The notes under the pieces were generated by a model. The model saw only the letters and a list, made by a program, of their open reading frames with translations, had not been told where the DNA came from and made no database searches. A DNA stretch of 64,000 bases, from assembly GCF_001293525.1 (NCBI RefSeq), contig NZ_BBYR01000065.1, positions 62,001 to 126,000 of the forward strand, written 5' to 3'. The translations under genes were made by a program, and so were the position numbers. Below, one piece after another: positions 10,321 to 18,445 of the stretch. This stretch comes from Pseudideonella sakaiensis. GTDB lineage: Bacteria; Pseudomonadota; Gammaproteobacteria; Burkholderiales; Burkholderiaceae_C. Positions within the stretch are counted from its first letter, which is position 1. Each line of letters starts with the position of its first letter.

Positions 10321-11415
10321 ATGGCGAACAAGACGCGGGTGGTGGTGGTCGACGACTCGGCGCTGGTGCGCAGCCTGCTCGGCGAAATCATCAACCGCCA
10401 GCCCGACATGGAGTGCATCGGCGCCGCCAGCGACCCGCTGGTGGCGCGCGAGATGATCCGCAACCTGAACCCCGACGTGATCACGCTGGACGTCGAGATG
10501 CCGCGCATGGACGGCATCGACTTCCTCGGCAAGCTGATGCGCCTGCGGCCGATGCCGGTGGTGATGGTCTCCACGCTGACCGAGCGCGGCGCCGACGTGA
10601 CGCTGCGCGCGCTCGAGCTGGGCGCGGTGGACTTCGTCGCCAAGCCGCGCATCGGCATCGTCGACGGGCTGAAGCGCCTGGCCGACGACATCACCGAGAA
10701 GATCCGCATCGCGGCGCGCGCCCAGCTGCGCCGGCTGCCGCCCGCCCCCGCCGCAGCGCCCGCCGGCGGCCCGGCCGGCGCCGCCCCGGCCCGGCCGCCC
10801 GCGTCGATCGGTCGGCTGTCGACCGAGAAGATCGTCTTCATCGGCGCCTCCACCGGTGGCACCGAGGCGACCCGCGAGGTGCTGGTGAACCTGCCGCCGG
10901 ATGCGCCGGCCGTCGTCATCACCCAGCACATGCCACCGGGCTTCACCCGCAGCTACGCGGCACGCCTGGACACGCTGTGCCGCATCCGCGTCGCCGAGGC
11001 GCGCGACGGCGAGCGCATCCTGCCCGGCCACGCCTACATCGCGCCCGGCGGCCTGCACCTGAGCGTGGAGCGCAGCGGCGCGAACTACATCGCCCGCGTG
11101 CAGGACGGCGACCCGGTGAACCGCCACAAGCCCTCGGTCGAGGTGCTGTTCAAGTCCGCCGCCCGCACGGTCGGCCCGAATGCGCTCGGCGTCATGCTCA
11201 CCGGCATGGGCGCCGACGGCGCGCGGGCGATGCGCGAGATGCTGGACGCCGGCAGCTACAACCTGGTACAGGACGAGGCGAGCTGCGTGGTGTTCGGCAT
11301 GCCGCGCGAGGCGATCGCCGCCGGCGCCGCCAGCGAGGTGCTGCCACTCGCGCAGATCGCCCCGCGGCTGATCGAGCGGCTGCGCGCATCCGGCGGGCTC
11401 GGCAACCGCGTCTGA
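10321..11415 (+). CDS. cheB: Chemotaxis methylesterase/response regulator CheB
   Basis: Removes methyl groups from chemoreceptors once phosphorylated by CheA, and can also deamidate them. The 364-residue protein has a receiver domain with VVDDSALVR and phospho-acceptor D57 ([12 protein letters not shown]), an Ala/Pro-rich linker (about residues 140-165), and the esterase domain with S177 (GASTGGTEA), His in TQHMPPGFT and Asp in [13 protein letters not shown]. All catalytic residues are intact. Last gene of the cheRDB cluster; no cheA, cheW or receptors lie within the window. Confidence 0.97.
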   Translation: MANKTRVVVVDDSALVRSLLGEIINRQPDMECIGAASDPLVAREMIRNLNPDVITLDVEMPRMDGIDFLGKLMRLRPMPVVMVSTLTERGADVTLRALELGAVDFVAKPRIGIVDGLKRLADDITEKIRIAARAQLRRLPPAPAAAPAGGPAGAAPARPPASIGRLSTEKIVFIGASTGGTEATREVLVNLPPDAPAVVITQHMPPGFTRSYAARLDTLCRIRVAEARDGERILPGHAYIAPGGLHLSVERSGANYIARVQDGDPVNRHKPSVEVLFKSAARTVGPNALGVMLTGMGADGARAMREMLDAGSYNLVQDEASCVVFGMPREAIAAGAASEVLPLAQIAPRLIERLRASGGLGNRV

Positions 11416-11497
11416 GCACGGCCTGCGGAACCGCGCGGCCGCGCTGGCCGCCTCCGCGCCACCCCGGCTGCGCCGCGGCCACGACCGACCGGGCCGC

Positions 11498-12784
11498 TCA
11501 CGCCCCGTCGCGGCCGGATGCCGCGGCCGGCTCCGCCCCCCGGCCGGCCTCGGGCAGGAAGAGGTCGAGCACGTCGTTCAGGAAGTCGAAGCCGCGCGGC
11601 GTGGTCGCCAGGCGGTCCGGGTCCGGCAGCAGCAGGCCGCGGCGCTCGCCCTGCGCGCGCGCCGCCGCGATCGCCGAGGCCGGCAGGCCGGTGCGCTCGA
11701 CGAAGGAGGCCAGGCTCACGCCCTCGCGCAGCCGCAGCGCGTTCAGCATGAACTCGAAGGGCAGCGCCGCGCGCGCCACCGCGTGTTCGTTCGAGACCGC
11801 GCGCCCGGCCAGCGCCTGCGCCATGTAGGTCTGCGGGTCGCGCCAGCGCACCTGCCGCACCACCCGGTGCGCGAAGCTCAGCTTGCCGTGCGCGCCTGCG
11901 CCGATGCCGAGGTAGTCGCCGAAGCGCCAGTAGTTCAGGTTGTGGGTGCAGCGGTGGCCGTCGCGCGCGAAGGCCGAGACCTCGTAGCGCGCCAGGCCGC
12001 CCGCCGCGGTGCGCTCGACCAGGCGGTCCAGCATCGCGGCCGCCGTGTCCTCGTCGGGCAGGCCGGGCGGCGGGCGGCGCGCGAACCGGGTGTTGGGCTC
12101 GAGCGTCAGGTGGTAGACGGACAGGTGGGGCGGCGCATGGGCCAGCGCGGCGTCCAGGTCGCGGTCGAGCGCGGCCAGGTCCTGGCCCGGCAGCGCGTAC
12201 ATCAGGTCGAGGTTGAAGGTGTCGAAGCAGCGCGCAGCCTCCTCGGCCGCGGCATGCGCCTGCGCGGCGTCGTGCACGCGCCCGAGCGCCGCGAGTGCAC
12301 CGTCGTCGAAGCTCTGCACGCCGATCGACAGCCGGGTCACGCCGGCGTCGCGGAAGGCGCGGAAGCGGTCGCGCTCGAAGGTTCCGGGGTTGGCCTCGAG
12401 CGTGATCTCGCAGCCCGGCGCGAGCGGCAGCCGGGCCCGCACGTCGTCCAGCAGCCGGCCGATCGCGGCCGGCGCGAACAGGCTGGGCGTGCCGCCGCCG
12501 AGGAAGACGCTGACGACGCGCCGGCCCCAGACCAGGGGCAGCGCGTCCTCGAGGTCGGCGCGCAGCGCGTCGAGGTAGCGCTGCTGCGGAATCTCCTCGC
12601 CGTCGGCCGGCGCGTGGGAGTTGAAGTCGCAGTACGGGCACTTGCGCAGGCACCACGGCAGGTGCACGTAGAGCGACAGCGGCGGGGGCGCGGCCAGGCT
12701 CAGCGTGCCCGGGCGCTGCCAGTGGGCCAGGCGCTGCGCGACGCTGCCGGTCGGCGGCGCCCCTTCCTGCGGCGGCTCAGCCAA
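11498..12784 (-). CDS. hemW: Radical SAM heme chaperone HemW
   Basis: A 428-residue radical SAM protein. LYVHLPWCLRKCPYCDF contains the CxxxCxxC cluster motif preceded by the HemW/HemN-type segment, and the HemW C-terminal domain follows. HemW inserts heme into target proteins; this subgroup lacks the coproporphyrinogen dehydrogenase signature of true HemN. The start appears to be TTG at 12784, overlapping the rdgB stop by 8 nt; no ATG or GTG occurs before the SAM motif. Last gene of the run kinase-PP2C-rph-rdgB-hemW. Confidence 0.93.
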   Translation of the reverse strand: MAEPPQEGAPPTGSVAQRLAHWQRPGTLSLAAPPPLSLYVHLPWCLRKCPYCDFNSHAPADGEEIPQQRYLDALRADLEDALPLVWGRRVVSVFLGGGTPSLFAPAAIGRLLDDVRARLPLAPGCEITLEANPGTFERDRFRAFRDAGVTRLSIGVQSFDDGALAALGRVHDAAQAHAAAEEAARCFDTFNLDLMYALPGQDLAALDRDLDAALAHAPPHLSVYHLTLEPNTRFARRPPPGLPDEDTAAAMLDRLVERTAAGGLARYEVSAFARDGHRCTHNLNYWRFGDYLGIGAGAHGKLSFAHRVVRQVRWRDPQTYMAQALAGRAVSNEHAVARAALPFEFMLNALRLREGVSLASFVERTGLPASAIAAARAQGERRGLLLPDPDRLATTPRGFDFLNDVLDLFLPEAGRGAEPAAASGRDGA

Positions 12785-13451
12785 GGTGCCAGGCCTCGCG
12801 CATCAGCCCGACCATCTGCCGCGCGGCCAGCGCGCGGTGGCTGCGTGCATTCTTCTCGTCGGGCCCGAGCTCGGCGACGCTGCGGCCGTCGGGCGGCACC
12901 GCCAGCAGCGGGTCGTAGCCGAAGCCGCCGGCGCCGCGGGCCTCGTCGCGCAGCCGGCCCTGCCAGCGGCCGGTGGCCACCAGCGGCTCCGGATCCGCCG
13001 CGCTGCGCACGGCCACCAGCGTGCAGACGAAGCGGGCCCGCCGGTCGGCGATGCCCTCCATGGCCTGCAGCAGGCGGCGGTTGTTCGCGTCGTCCTGCAC
13101 GCGGCGCCGCGCCTCGCGGTCGCCCTCGGGCAGCGCCACCGCCGCGTAGTGGGCGGAGTCGACCCCCGGCGCCCCCCCGAGCGCATCGACGCACAGGCCC
13201 GAGTCGTCCGCGATCGCCGGCAGCCCGGTCGCGGCGGCGGCATGGCGCGCCTTGGCCAGTGCGTTCTCGAGGAAGCTGTGGAAGGGCTCGTCGGCCTCGG
13301 CCACGCCGAGCGCCCCCTGGGACACGAGCACCAGGCCGAGCGGCTCGAACAGCGGCCGCAGCTCGGCCAGCTTCTTCGCGTTGTTCGAGGCCAGCACCAG
13401 CCGCCCGGCCGGCACCTGCAGCACGGCCTCCCCGGCCATCGGCTCAGGCAT
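12777..13451 (-). CDS. rdgB: dITP/XTP pyrophosphatase (RdgB/HAM1)
   Basis: Hydrolyses non-canonical purine nucleoside triphosphates (dITP, XTP) to monophosphates, cleansing the nucleotide pool. Signatures are [31 protein letters not shown] with the catalytic Asp, and GGFGYDPLL. Length is 224 residues from ATG 13451, which overlaps the rph stop by 8 nt; ATG 13439 is the alternative. rph-rdgB-hemW is a conserved order in beta-proteobacteria. Confidence 0.95.
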   Translation of the reverse strand: MPEPMAGEAVLQVPAGRLVLASNNAKKLAELRPLFEPLGLVLVSQGALGVAEADEPFHSFLENALAKARHAAAATGLPAIADDSGLCVDALGGAPGVDSAHYAAVALPEGDREARRRVQDDANNRRLLQAMEGIADRRARFVCTLVAVRSAADPEPLVATGRWQGRLRDEARGAGGFGYDPLLAVPPDGRSVAELGPDEKNARSHRALAARQMVGLMREAWHLG

Positions 13452-14184
13452 CGGGCAGCGGCTGCGCCAGCGCCGCGCGCTGGGCCTCGACGAGGCGGCG
13501 GATGCCGGCGTCGGCCAGCGCGAGCAGCCGGTCCATCTCGGCGCGCGAGAAGGCGGCGCCCTCGGCCGTGCCCTGCACCTCGACGAAGCCGCCCGCACCG
13601 GTCATCACGACGTTCATGTCGGTGTCGCAGGCGGCATCCTCGACGTACTCGAGGTCGAGCAGCGGGGTGCCGTCGACGATGCCGACCGACACCGCGGCCA
13701 CCGCATCGCGCAGCGGCGAACGCGCCACGCGGCCGCTCGCGAGCAGCCCGGTGACCGCGTCGTGCAGCGCCACCCAGGCGCCGGTGATGGCCGCGGTGCG
13801 GGTGCCGCCGTCGGCCTGCAGCACGTCGCAGTCGAGCGTGATCGTGCGCTCACCGAGCGCGGCCAGGTCGACCACGCAGCGCAGCGAGCGGCCGATCAGC
13901 CGCTGGATCTCCTGCGTCCGGCCGCTCTGCTTGCCGCGCGCGGCCTCGCGGTCGCCACGGGTGTGGGTGGCGCGCGGCAGCATGCCGTACTCGGCGGTGA
14001 CCCAGCCCTCCCCGCTGCCGCGCTTGTGCGGCGGCACGCGCTCCTCGACCGACGCGGTGCACAGCACGCGGGTGTGGCCGAAGGACACCAGCACCGAGCC
14101 CTCGGCATGGCGGGTGTAGCGTCGCTGCAGTTGCACCGGACGCAGCGCGTCCGCGGCACGGCCTTGCGTGCGCTCGAAACTCAT
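13444..14184 (-). CDS. rph: Ribonuclease PH
   Basis: Phosphorolytic 3'-5' exoribonuclease that trims tRNA 3' ends. The 246-residue protein has the phosphate-binding signature [40 protein letters not shown], and the metal-site region [17 protein letters not shown]. Normal length and complete. It lies 10 bases after the PP2C phosphatase gene and overlaps rdgB by 8 nt, so it sits within one transcription unit. Confidence 0.97.
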   Translation of the reverse strand: MSFERTQGRAADALRPVQLQRRYTRHAEGSVLVSFGHTRVLCTASVEERVPPHKRGSGEGWVTAEYGMLPRATHTRGDREAARGKQSGRTQEIQRLIGRSLRCVVDLAALGERTITLDCDVLQADGGTRTAAITGAWVALHDAVTGLLASGRVARSPLRDAVAAVSVGIVDGTPLLDLEYVEDAACDTDMNVVMTGAGGFVEVQGTAEGAAFSRAEMDRLLALADAGIRRLVEAQRAALAQPLPDA

Positions 14185-14194
14185 CGGGAACCTT

Positions 14195-15133
14195 TCAGGA
14201 ACGGGGGGGCGGCGCCGCGCGGCGCCGGATGGCATCGTTGATCTCGTCGATCGAGCGGTCGATGTCGACCTCGGCCGCCGGCAGCGGCTGCGAATCCTCG
14301 CCGTGGAAGGCGGGGCGGATCGTGGTCGCGAAGCCGGCATCGGACGACGGCGTGGCGGCGGCCTGCTCGGCCCCGTCCTCGTCGTCGGCCGGATCGGCCG
14401 GCTCGTCGCCTTCCCACTCGACCGCGAGCACGGTGACGTTGTCGCTGCGCGGCCCTCCCTGGCGAAGCGCCTGGTCGACCAGCGCCGGCACCGCCTCGTC
14501 CAGCGGCCCGGCGCCGAGCCCGGTGACGATCTGCGCATCGCTCAGGTTGCCCCAGAGGCCGTCGCTGCACAGCAGCAGACGGTCCCCCGGCTCGAGCCGC
14601 TGGGGCCCGCTCGCGTCGATGACCGGCATGCCGGGGCTGCCCAGGCAGGTGAACAGCACGTTGCGGTTGTAACGCTCCGGACGCAGGCCGCCGGCGCTCG
14701 ACAGCTGCAGCTCCGCATAGGAGTGGTCGCGCGTGCGCACCCGCAGCGCCCCGTCGCGCACGTGGTAGAGGCGCGAATCGCCGCAGTGCGCCCACCAGGC
14801 CTGCGAGCCCTGCAGCAGGCAGGCGACGATCGTGGTGCGCGGGGTGTCGCTCATCGCGCGACGCTCGCCGTAGCGCTGCAGCTGGTGGTGGCCGCCGACG
14901 ATCGCCTCCTGCAGGAAGGCCAGCGGATCGTCCAGCCGCGGCCGGCACTCGCGCTGGAAGCGCCCGGCCAGCGTCTGCAACGCCAGCTGCGCCGCGACCT
15001 CGCCCTCGGGGTGCCCGCCCATGCCGTCGGCCACCGCGAACAGCCCGGCGCGCCGGGTGTAGGTGTAGCCCATGCGGTCCTCGTTCTTCTCGCGGCCGCC
15101 CTTGCGGCTGAGCTGGTAGACGTTGAAACGCAT
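14195..15133 (-). CDS. PP2C-family Ser/Thr protein phosphatase
   Basis: A 312-residue PPM phosphatase: NEDRMGY, the metal-binding [36 protein letters not shown] and the final [11 protein letters not shown], followed by an acidic tail. It would dephosphorylate Ser/Thr residues using Mn/Mg. It lies 12 bases downstream of a Ser/Thr kinase gene on the same strand, the usual kinase-phosphatase pair. Soluble; no membrane segment seen. Confidence 0.94.
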   Translation of the reverse strand: MRFNVYQLSRKGGREKNEDRMGYTYTRRAGLFAVADGMGGHPEGEVAAQLALQTLAGRFQRECRPRLDDPLAFLQEAIVGGHHQLQRYGERRAMSDTPRTTIVACLLQGSQAWWAHCGDSRLYHVRDGALRVRTRDHSYAELQLSSAGGLRPERYNRNVLFTCLGSPGMPVIDASGPQRLEPGDRLLLCSDGLWGNLSDAQIVTGLGAGPLDEAVPALVDQALRQGGPRSDNVTVLAVEWEGDEPADPADDEDGAEQAAATPSSDAGFATTIRPAFHGEDSQPLPAAEVDIDRSIDEINDAIRRRAAPPPRS

Positions 15134-15145
15134 CGGGCGGGCCGC

Positions 15146-16114
15146 TCAGCCTTTCGCGCCGGTGGTCAGGTTCTCGACGCCGAGCTTGAGCCGCTCGCTG
15201 AAGCTGAGCTTGGTGTAGCGCCGCTCGGTCTCGCGCGCGAGCTCCTTCTGCAGCGCGAACACGCTCTGCGGGCGCGCCAGCGGGTCGAGCGACATGCACC
15301 ACTCCGTGACCTCGAGCAGGTTGTCGGAATAGACGTTGCGCAGGCGCGAGAGGCTCAGGCTCAGCCGGTCCTTCTCGATGCGCTGCGGCGCATCGTTCGG
15401 CGGGTAGCCCTGCATGCAGGCGTACAGGCAGGCGCCGATCGCATAGATGTCGGTCCAGGGGCCGAGCGAGCCGTCGCGCCGGTACATCTCGGGGGCCGCG
15501 AAGCCCGGCGTGTACATCGGGCGGATGAAGTCGCCCTGCTTGCTCAGCACCTCGCGCGCGGCGCCGAAGTCCAGCAGCACCGCCTTGTTGTCGTTGGTGA
15601 TGAAGACGTTGGCCGGCTTGATGTCCAGGTGCAGCATCTTGTGCTGGTGCACGATGCGCAGGCCGCGCAGGATCTCGTCGAACAGGCTGCGGATGGTGGA
15701 CTCGCGGAAGACCTTGTCGCGCTTCAGGTCCCGCGCGGTGATGATGAAGTCCTGCAGCGTGTCGCCCTGCAGGTAGTTCATCACCATGTAGACGGTCTCG
15801 TTCTCGCGGAAGAAGTTCAGCACCGAGACCACGCTCGGGTGGCTGATCTGCGCCAGCGAACGGCCTTCCTCGAAGAAGCTCTTCAGGCCGAGCCGGTACA
15901 GCGGCTGCTTCTCCGGCGGCACGCGCGGCACCAGCTCACCCGGCGCGCGCTCCGCCAGCGAGGCCGGGATGTACTCCTTCAGCGCCACCAGGCGCTTCTC
16001 GGCGTCCTCGGCCAGGTAGACCACGCCGAAGCCGCCCGCGGCGATCCGCTTGACGATGCGGTAGCCGCCGACCACCGTTCCGGCCGGCAGCGAGGCTGGT
16101 TTGGCCTTTGACAT
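15146..16114 (-). CDS. Ser/Thr protein kinase (bacterial Hanks type)
   Basis: A roughly 322-residue kinase with no transmembrane segment. The glycine loop is RIAAGGFGVVYLAED, the ATP Lys lies in VALKEYIP, the catalytic loop is LHLDIKPANVFITND (HLD rather than HRD, so a non-RD kinase), and the metal loop is LLDFGAA. Start ATG 16114 (MSKAKPASLPAG) is preferred because the alternative ATG 16144 would overlap the divergent yicC start. It heads the PP2C-rph-rdgB-hemW run. Substrates are unknown. Confidence 0.92.
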   Translation of the reverse strand: MSKAKPASLPAGTVVGGYRIVKRIAAGGFGVVYLAEDAEKRLVALKEYIPASLAERAPGELVPRVPPEKQPLYRLGLKSFFEEGRSLAQISHPSVVSVLNFFRENETVYMVMNYLQGDTLQDFIITARDLKRDKVFRESTIRSLFDEILRGLRIVHQHKMLHLDIKPANVFITNDNKAVLLDFGAAREVLSKQGDFIRPMYTPGFAAPEMYRRDGSLGPWTDIYAIGACLYACMQGYPPNDAPQRIEKDRLSLSLSRLRNVYSDNLLEVTEWCMSLDPLARPQSVFALQKELARETERRYTKLSFSERLKLGVENLTTGAKG

Positions 16115-16142
16115 AATCGACGTTTTGTCCGCGCGAATCTTC

Positions 16143-17087
16143 ATGCCAGTCTACAGCATGACCGGTTATGCGAACGCCGGCGCGGGAGGCCCCGACGCCC
16201 CGCGCGGCAACGCATCCGACACCCCTTCCGACGCTGGCTCCGGCGCCGCCGCCGCGCCCGCCGTGCACGTCGAGCTGCGCTCCGTCAACAGCCGCTTCCT
16301 CGACCTGGTGCTGCGGCTGCCCGACGAGCTGCGCAGCCTCGAGCCCGCCCTGCGCGAACTCGTCGGCGCGCAGTTCAAGCGCGGCAAGATCGAGCTGCGC
16401 GTCGCCTCGCGCGCCGACGCCGACACCGCCTGGCCCCAGCCGCAGGCCCTGCAGCTCGGCCGCCTGGCGCAGTTGCAGGACCTGGTGCGCGGCTGGCTGC
16501 CGCAGGCCGCGCCGCTCAGCGTGAACGAGGTGCTGCACTGGTGCCGCCACGCCACGCCGCCGGCGCGGCTCGACGAGTGGGTGCTCGAGGCCGCGAAGCA
16601 GGCCGTCGACGGCCTGAAGAAGGCCCGCGCGCGCGAAGGCCAGAAACTCGCCGCCGTGCTGCTGGAACGCGTCGGTCGCCTGCGCGAGCTCGCCGACCAG
16701 GCCGAACCGCTCGTCCCCGAGGTCGTCGCGCGGCAGCAGCAGCGCTTCGTCGACCGCTGGAACGAGGCCCTCGCCGCCACCGGCGCCGCCGCCAGCGTGC
16801 CCCGCGAGGCCCTGCACGACCGCGCCCTCAACGAAGCCGCCGCCTTCGCGATCCGCATCGACGTGGCCGAGGAGCTCGCCCGCCTGCGCGCCCACCTCGA
16901 CGAGATCGCCCGCCTGCTCAAGGCCGGCGGCGAGCTCGGCAAGCGCCTGGACTTCCTGGTCCAGGAACTGCTGCGCGAGGCCAACACCCTCGCGTCCAAG
17001 GCCGCGTCGCTGGAACTCACCAACCTGTCGGTGGAGATGAAGGTGGCGATCGAGCAGATGCGGGAGCAGGTGCAGAACATCGAGTGA
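16143..17087 (+). CDS. yicC: YicC-family endoribonuclease
   Basis: 314 residues starting MPVYSMTGYANA, matching the family MIRSMTAYAR start. It carries VELRSVNSRFLDLVLRLPDE near the N-terminus and the C-terminal DUF1732 block (GKRLDFLVQELLREANTLASKA, ending VKMREQVQNIE-like as EMKVAIEQMREQVQNIE). E. coli YicC has been reported as an endoribonuclease acting in small-RNA turnover. An Ala/Pro/Ser-rich insert follows residue 10. In related genomes gmk usually comes next; here a recombinase remnant follows after 12 bases, marking an insertion point. Confidence 0.93.
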   Translation: MPVYSMTGYANAGAGGPDAPRGNASDTPSDAGSGAAAAPAVHVELRSVNSRFLDLVLRLPDELRSLEPALRELVGAQFKRGKIELRVASRADADTAWPQPQALQLGRLAQLQDLVRGWLPQAAPLSVNEVLHWCRHATPPARLDEWVLEAAKQAVDGLKKARAREGQKLAAVLLERVGRLRELADQAEPLVPEVVARQQQRFVDRWNEALAATGAAASVPREALHDRALNEAAAFAIRIDVAEELARLRAHLDEIARLLKAGGELGKRLDFLVQELLREANTLASKAASLELTNLSVEMKVAIEQMREQVQNIE

Positions 17088-17099
17088 GGTCTCACGGGG

Positions 17100-17645
17100 T
17101 CTCTTGGCACCCCCAAGCAGCCGGAAAGGCCGCACGTTGGGACGAGTTCGAGCTGGAGGCCGACCCGCCCGGTGTGGCACCTGCCCGGCATCCGCACCAG
17201 GACCGGCCAGCCGCCGGACATCCCGCTGCCGACCATGGCGGTGGAGTGGCTGCAGAAGCTGAACGAGCTGGCCTGCAATGCCGAGCACGTGCTGCCGGCG
17301 CGCAAGCTGCAGAGCCGCATGGTGCCGCACGTGTGCGAGTCGACCCTGGGCGTGGCGATGGGCAAGGTGAAGCGCGGCCTGCCCCACTTCACGGTACATG
17401 ACTTCCGCCGCACCGCACGAACCCACCTGGCCGCACTGGGCGTGGAGCCGCACGTGGCCGAGCGTTGCCTGAACCACAAGCTCAAGGGCGTGGAAGGCGT
17501 CTACAACCGGCACGACCACTTCGAGGAGCGGCGGCGGGCGCCCGAAGCGTGGGGGCAATTGCTGCTGAAGCTGAAACGCCAAGGGCCGCATCCGAAGAAA
17601 CCGGCCCCAGCGAACCAGCAGGCAACGCTGCCTCAGGAGACTTGA
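17100..17645 (+). pseudogene. Tyrosine recombinase, C-terminal remnant
   Basis: Only the C-terminal half of a P4-type integrase remains. One frame reads GKAARWDEFELEA, then a frameshift near 17160 leads into VWHLPGIRTRTGQPPDIPLP in another frame. The catalytic HxxR is present as HDFRRTARTHLAALGV, with the later His in NHKLKG and a nucleophile Tyr in GVYNRHDHFEERR. The N-terminal DNA-binding domain and the first catalytic Arg are missing. It marks the left edge of the island and cannot be active. Confidence 0.88.
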
Positions 17646-17678
17646 CAACTATTGATAGCCAGCGGGATCATGCGTGCC

Positions 17679-17930
17679 ATGAGCAGCAACACCATGAGCT
17701 TTGCCCTGCCGGAGGCCCTGCGCGAGTACGTCGACCAGCGGGTACGGTCCGGCCAATACGGCAACACCAGCGAGTACCTGCGTGAGCTGATCCGCCGGGA
17801 CCAGGAAGAACAGGCCAAGAAGCGTCTGCGCGAGCTGATCGAAGAAGGGCTGAGTTCAGGCCCTGGCCGTGTCCTGACACCCAAACGGACGGCACGGTTG
17901 AAGAAGCAGGCCCTGGGCGACCTGCGTTGA
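17679..17930 (+). CDS. parD: ParD-like antitoxin (type II TA)
   Basis: An 83-residue protein with a ribbon-helix-helix N-terminus: MSFALPEALREYVDQRV, then YGNTSEYLRELIRRDQ, the classical ParD/CC2985 pattern, and a charged C-terminal toxin-binding tail. It should bind and neutralise the downstream ParE-like toxin and repress its own promoter. Its stop overlaps the toxin start (TTGA). A TTGACA and the small palindrome CTATTGATAG at 17642-17658 may be promoter and operator. ATG 17670 is an alternative start. Confidence 0.9.
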   Translation: MSSNTMSFALPEALREYVDQRVRSGQYGNTSEYLRELIRRDQEEQAKKRLRELIEEGLSSGPGRVLTPKRTARLKKQALGDLR

Positions 17931-18244
17931 AGCCCGCCCATCTTCGGCCCCGCGCCGAAGCAGACCTGATCGAAGCGGCAAGGTACTACGCGCAAGAAGG
18001 GGGCTTGGCTCTAGGCGAGCGGTTGTTCGACGCCGCGATCGCAGCGCTCGAACCGATCGAACGCAGGCCCTCCATGGGTTCTCCGCGGCTGGGACAGCTG
18101 TGCGACATCCCGGGCCTGCGATCCTGGCGAGTCGCTGGATTCCCGATGCAATGGCTCTACTTCGAGGCACCCGATCATCTCGATGTCGTTCGCCTTGTGG
18201 GTGACCGACAAGACATCCTCGCGCTCCTCCAAGATGCAGGCTGA
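17927..18244 (+). CDS. parE: ParE-like toxin (RelE/ParE superfamily)
   Basis: A 105-residue RelE/ParE-fold protein: RPRAEADLIEAARYYAQEG, GLRSWRVAGFPMQWLYFE, then VVRLVGDRQDILALL, the usual ParE C-terminus. ParE toxins poison DNA gyrase. It starts with TTG at 17927, overlapping the antitoxin stop by 4 nt, a typical coupled arrangement. Appears intact. Confidence 0.9.
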   Translation: MKPAHLRPRAEADLIEAARYYAQEGGLALGERLFDAAIAALEPIERRPSMGSPRLGQLCDIPGLRSWRVAGFPMQWLYFEAPDHLDVVRLVGDRQDILALLQDAG

Positions 18245-18292
18245 GGATCCGCTCCCTGGCCGCCCGACTCTGCGGCCGATGCGAGGTGCCCG

Positions 18293-18445
18293 ATGACCGG
18301 CGACGCGCGTGAGGAAGTGACCCGGCTGCTGGCCGAGAACCGCCGACTGCGAGAGTTGCTGACCGAGCACGGCACGCCTGGCAACTGCCCGACACCATGC
18401 GGACTACGGATCGAAGCCCGCGCCTCGGCACCGACGAGAAAGTGA
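18293..18445 (+). pseudogene. Split-off N-terminal coiled coil of the primase-helicase
   Basis: A 50-codon ORF with a good GAGG ribosome-binding site reads REEVTRLLAENRRLRELLTE, a leucine-zipper-like leader. After HGTP (codon 28, about 18374) the frame runs out into CGLRIEARAS and stops. Restoring one base there continues into WQLPDTMRTTDRSP, joining it to the next ORF. I read this as the original start of the primase-helicase gene separated by a one-base deletion. Confidence 0.75.

Noticed and set aside
14168-16111. 647-codon plus-strand frame opposite PP2C and kinase
   Set aside because: The minus-strand frames carry full PP2C and kinase motifs; the plus frame has none.
17088-17160. Attachment-site repeat at the island edges
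   Set aside because: I compared the yicC-side junction with the tonB-side junction by eye and found no convincing direct repeat; it may have been lost in the decay of both integrases.
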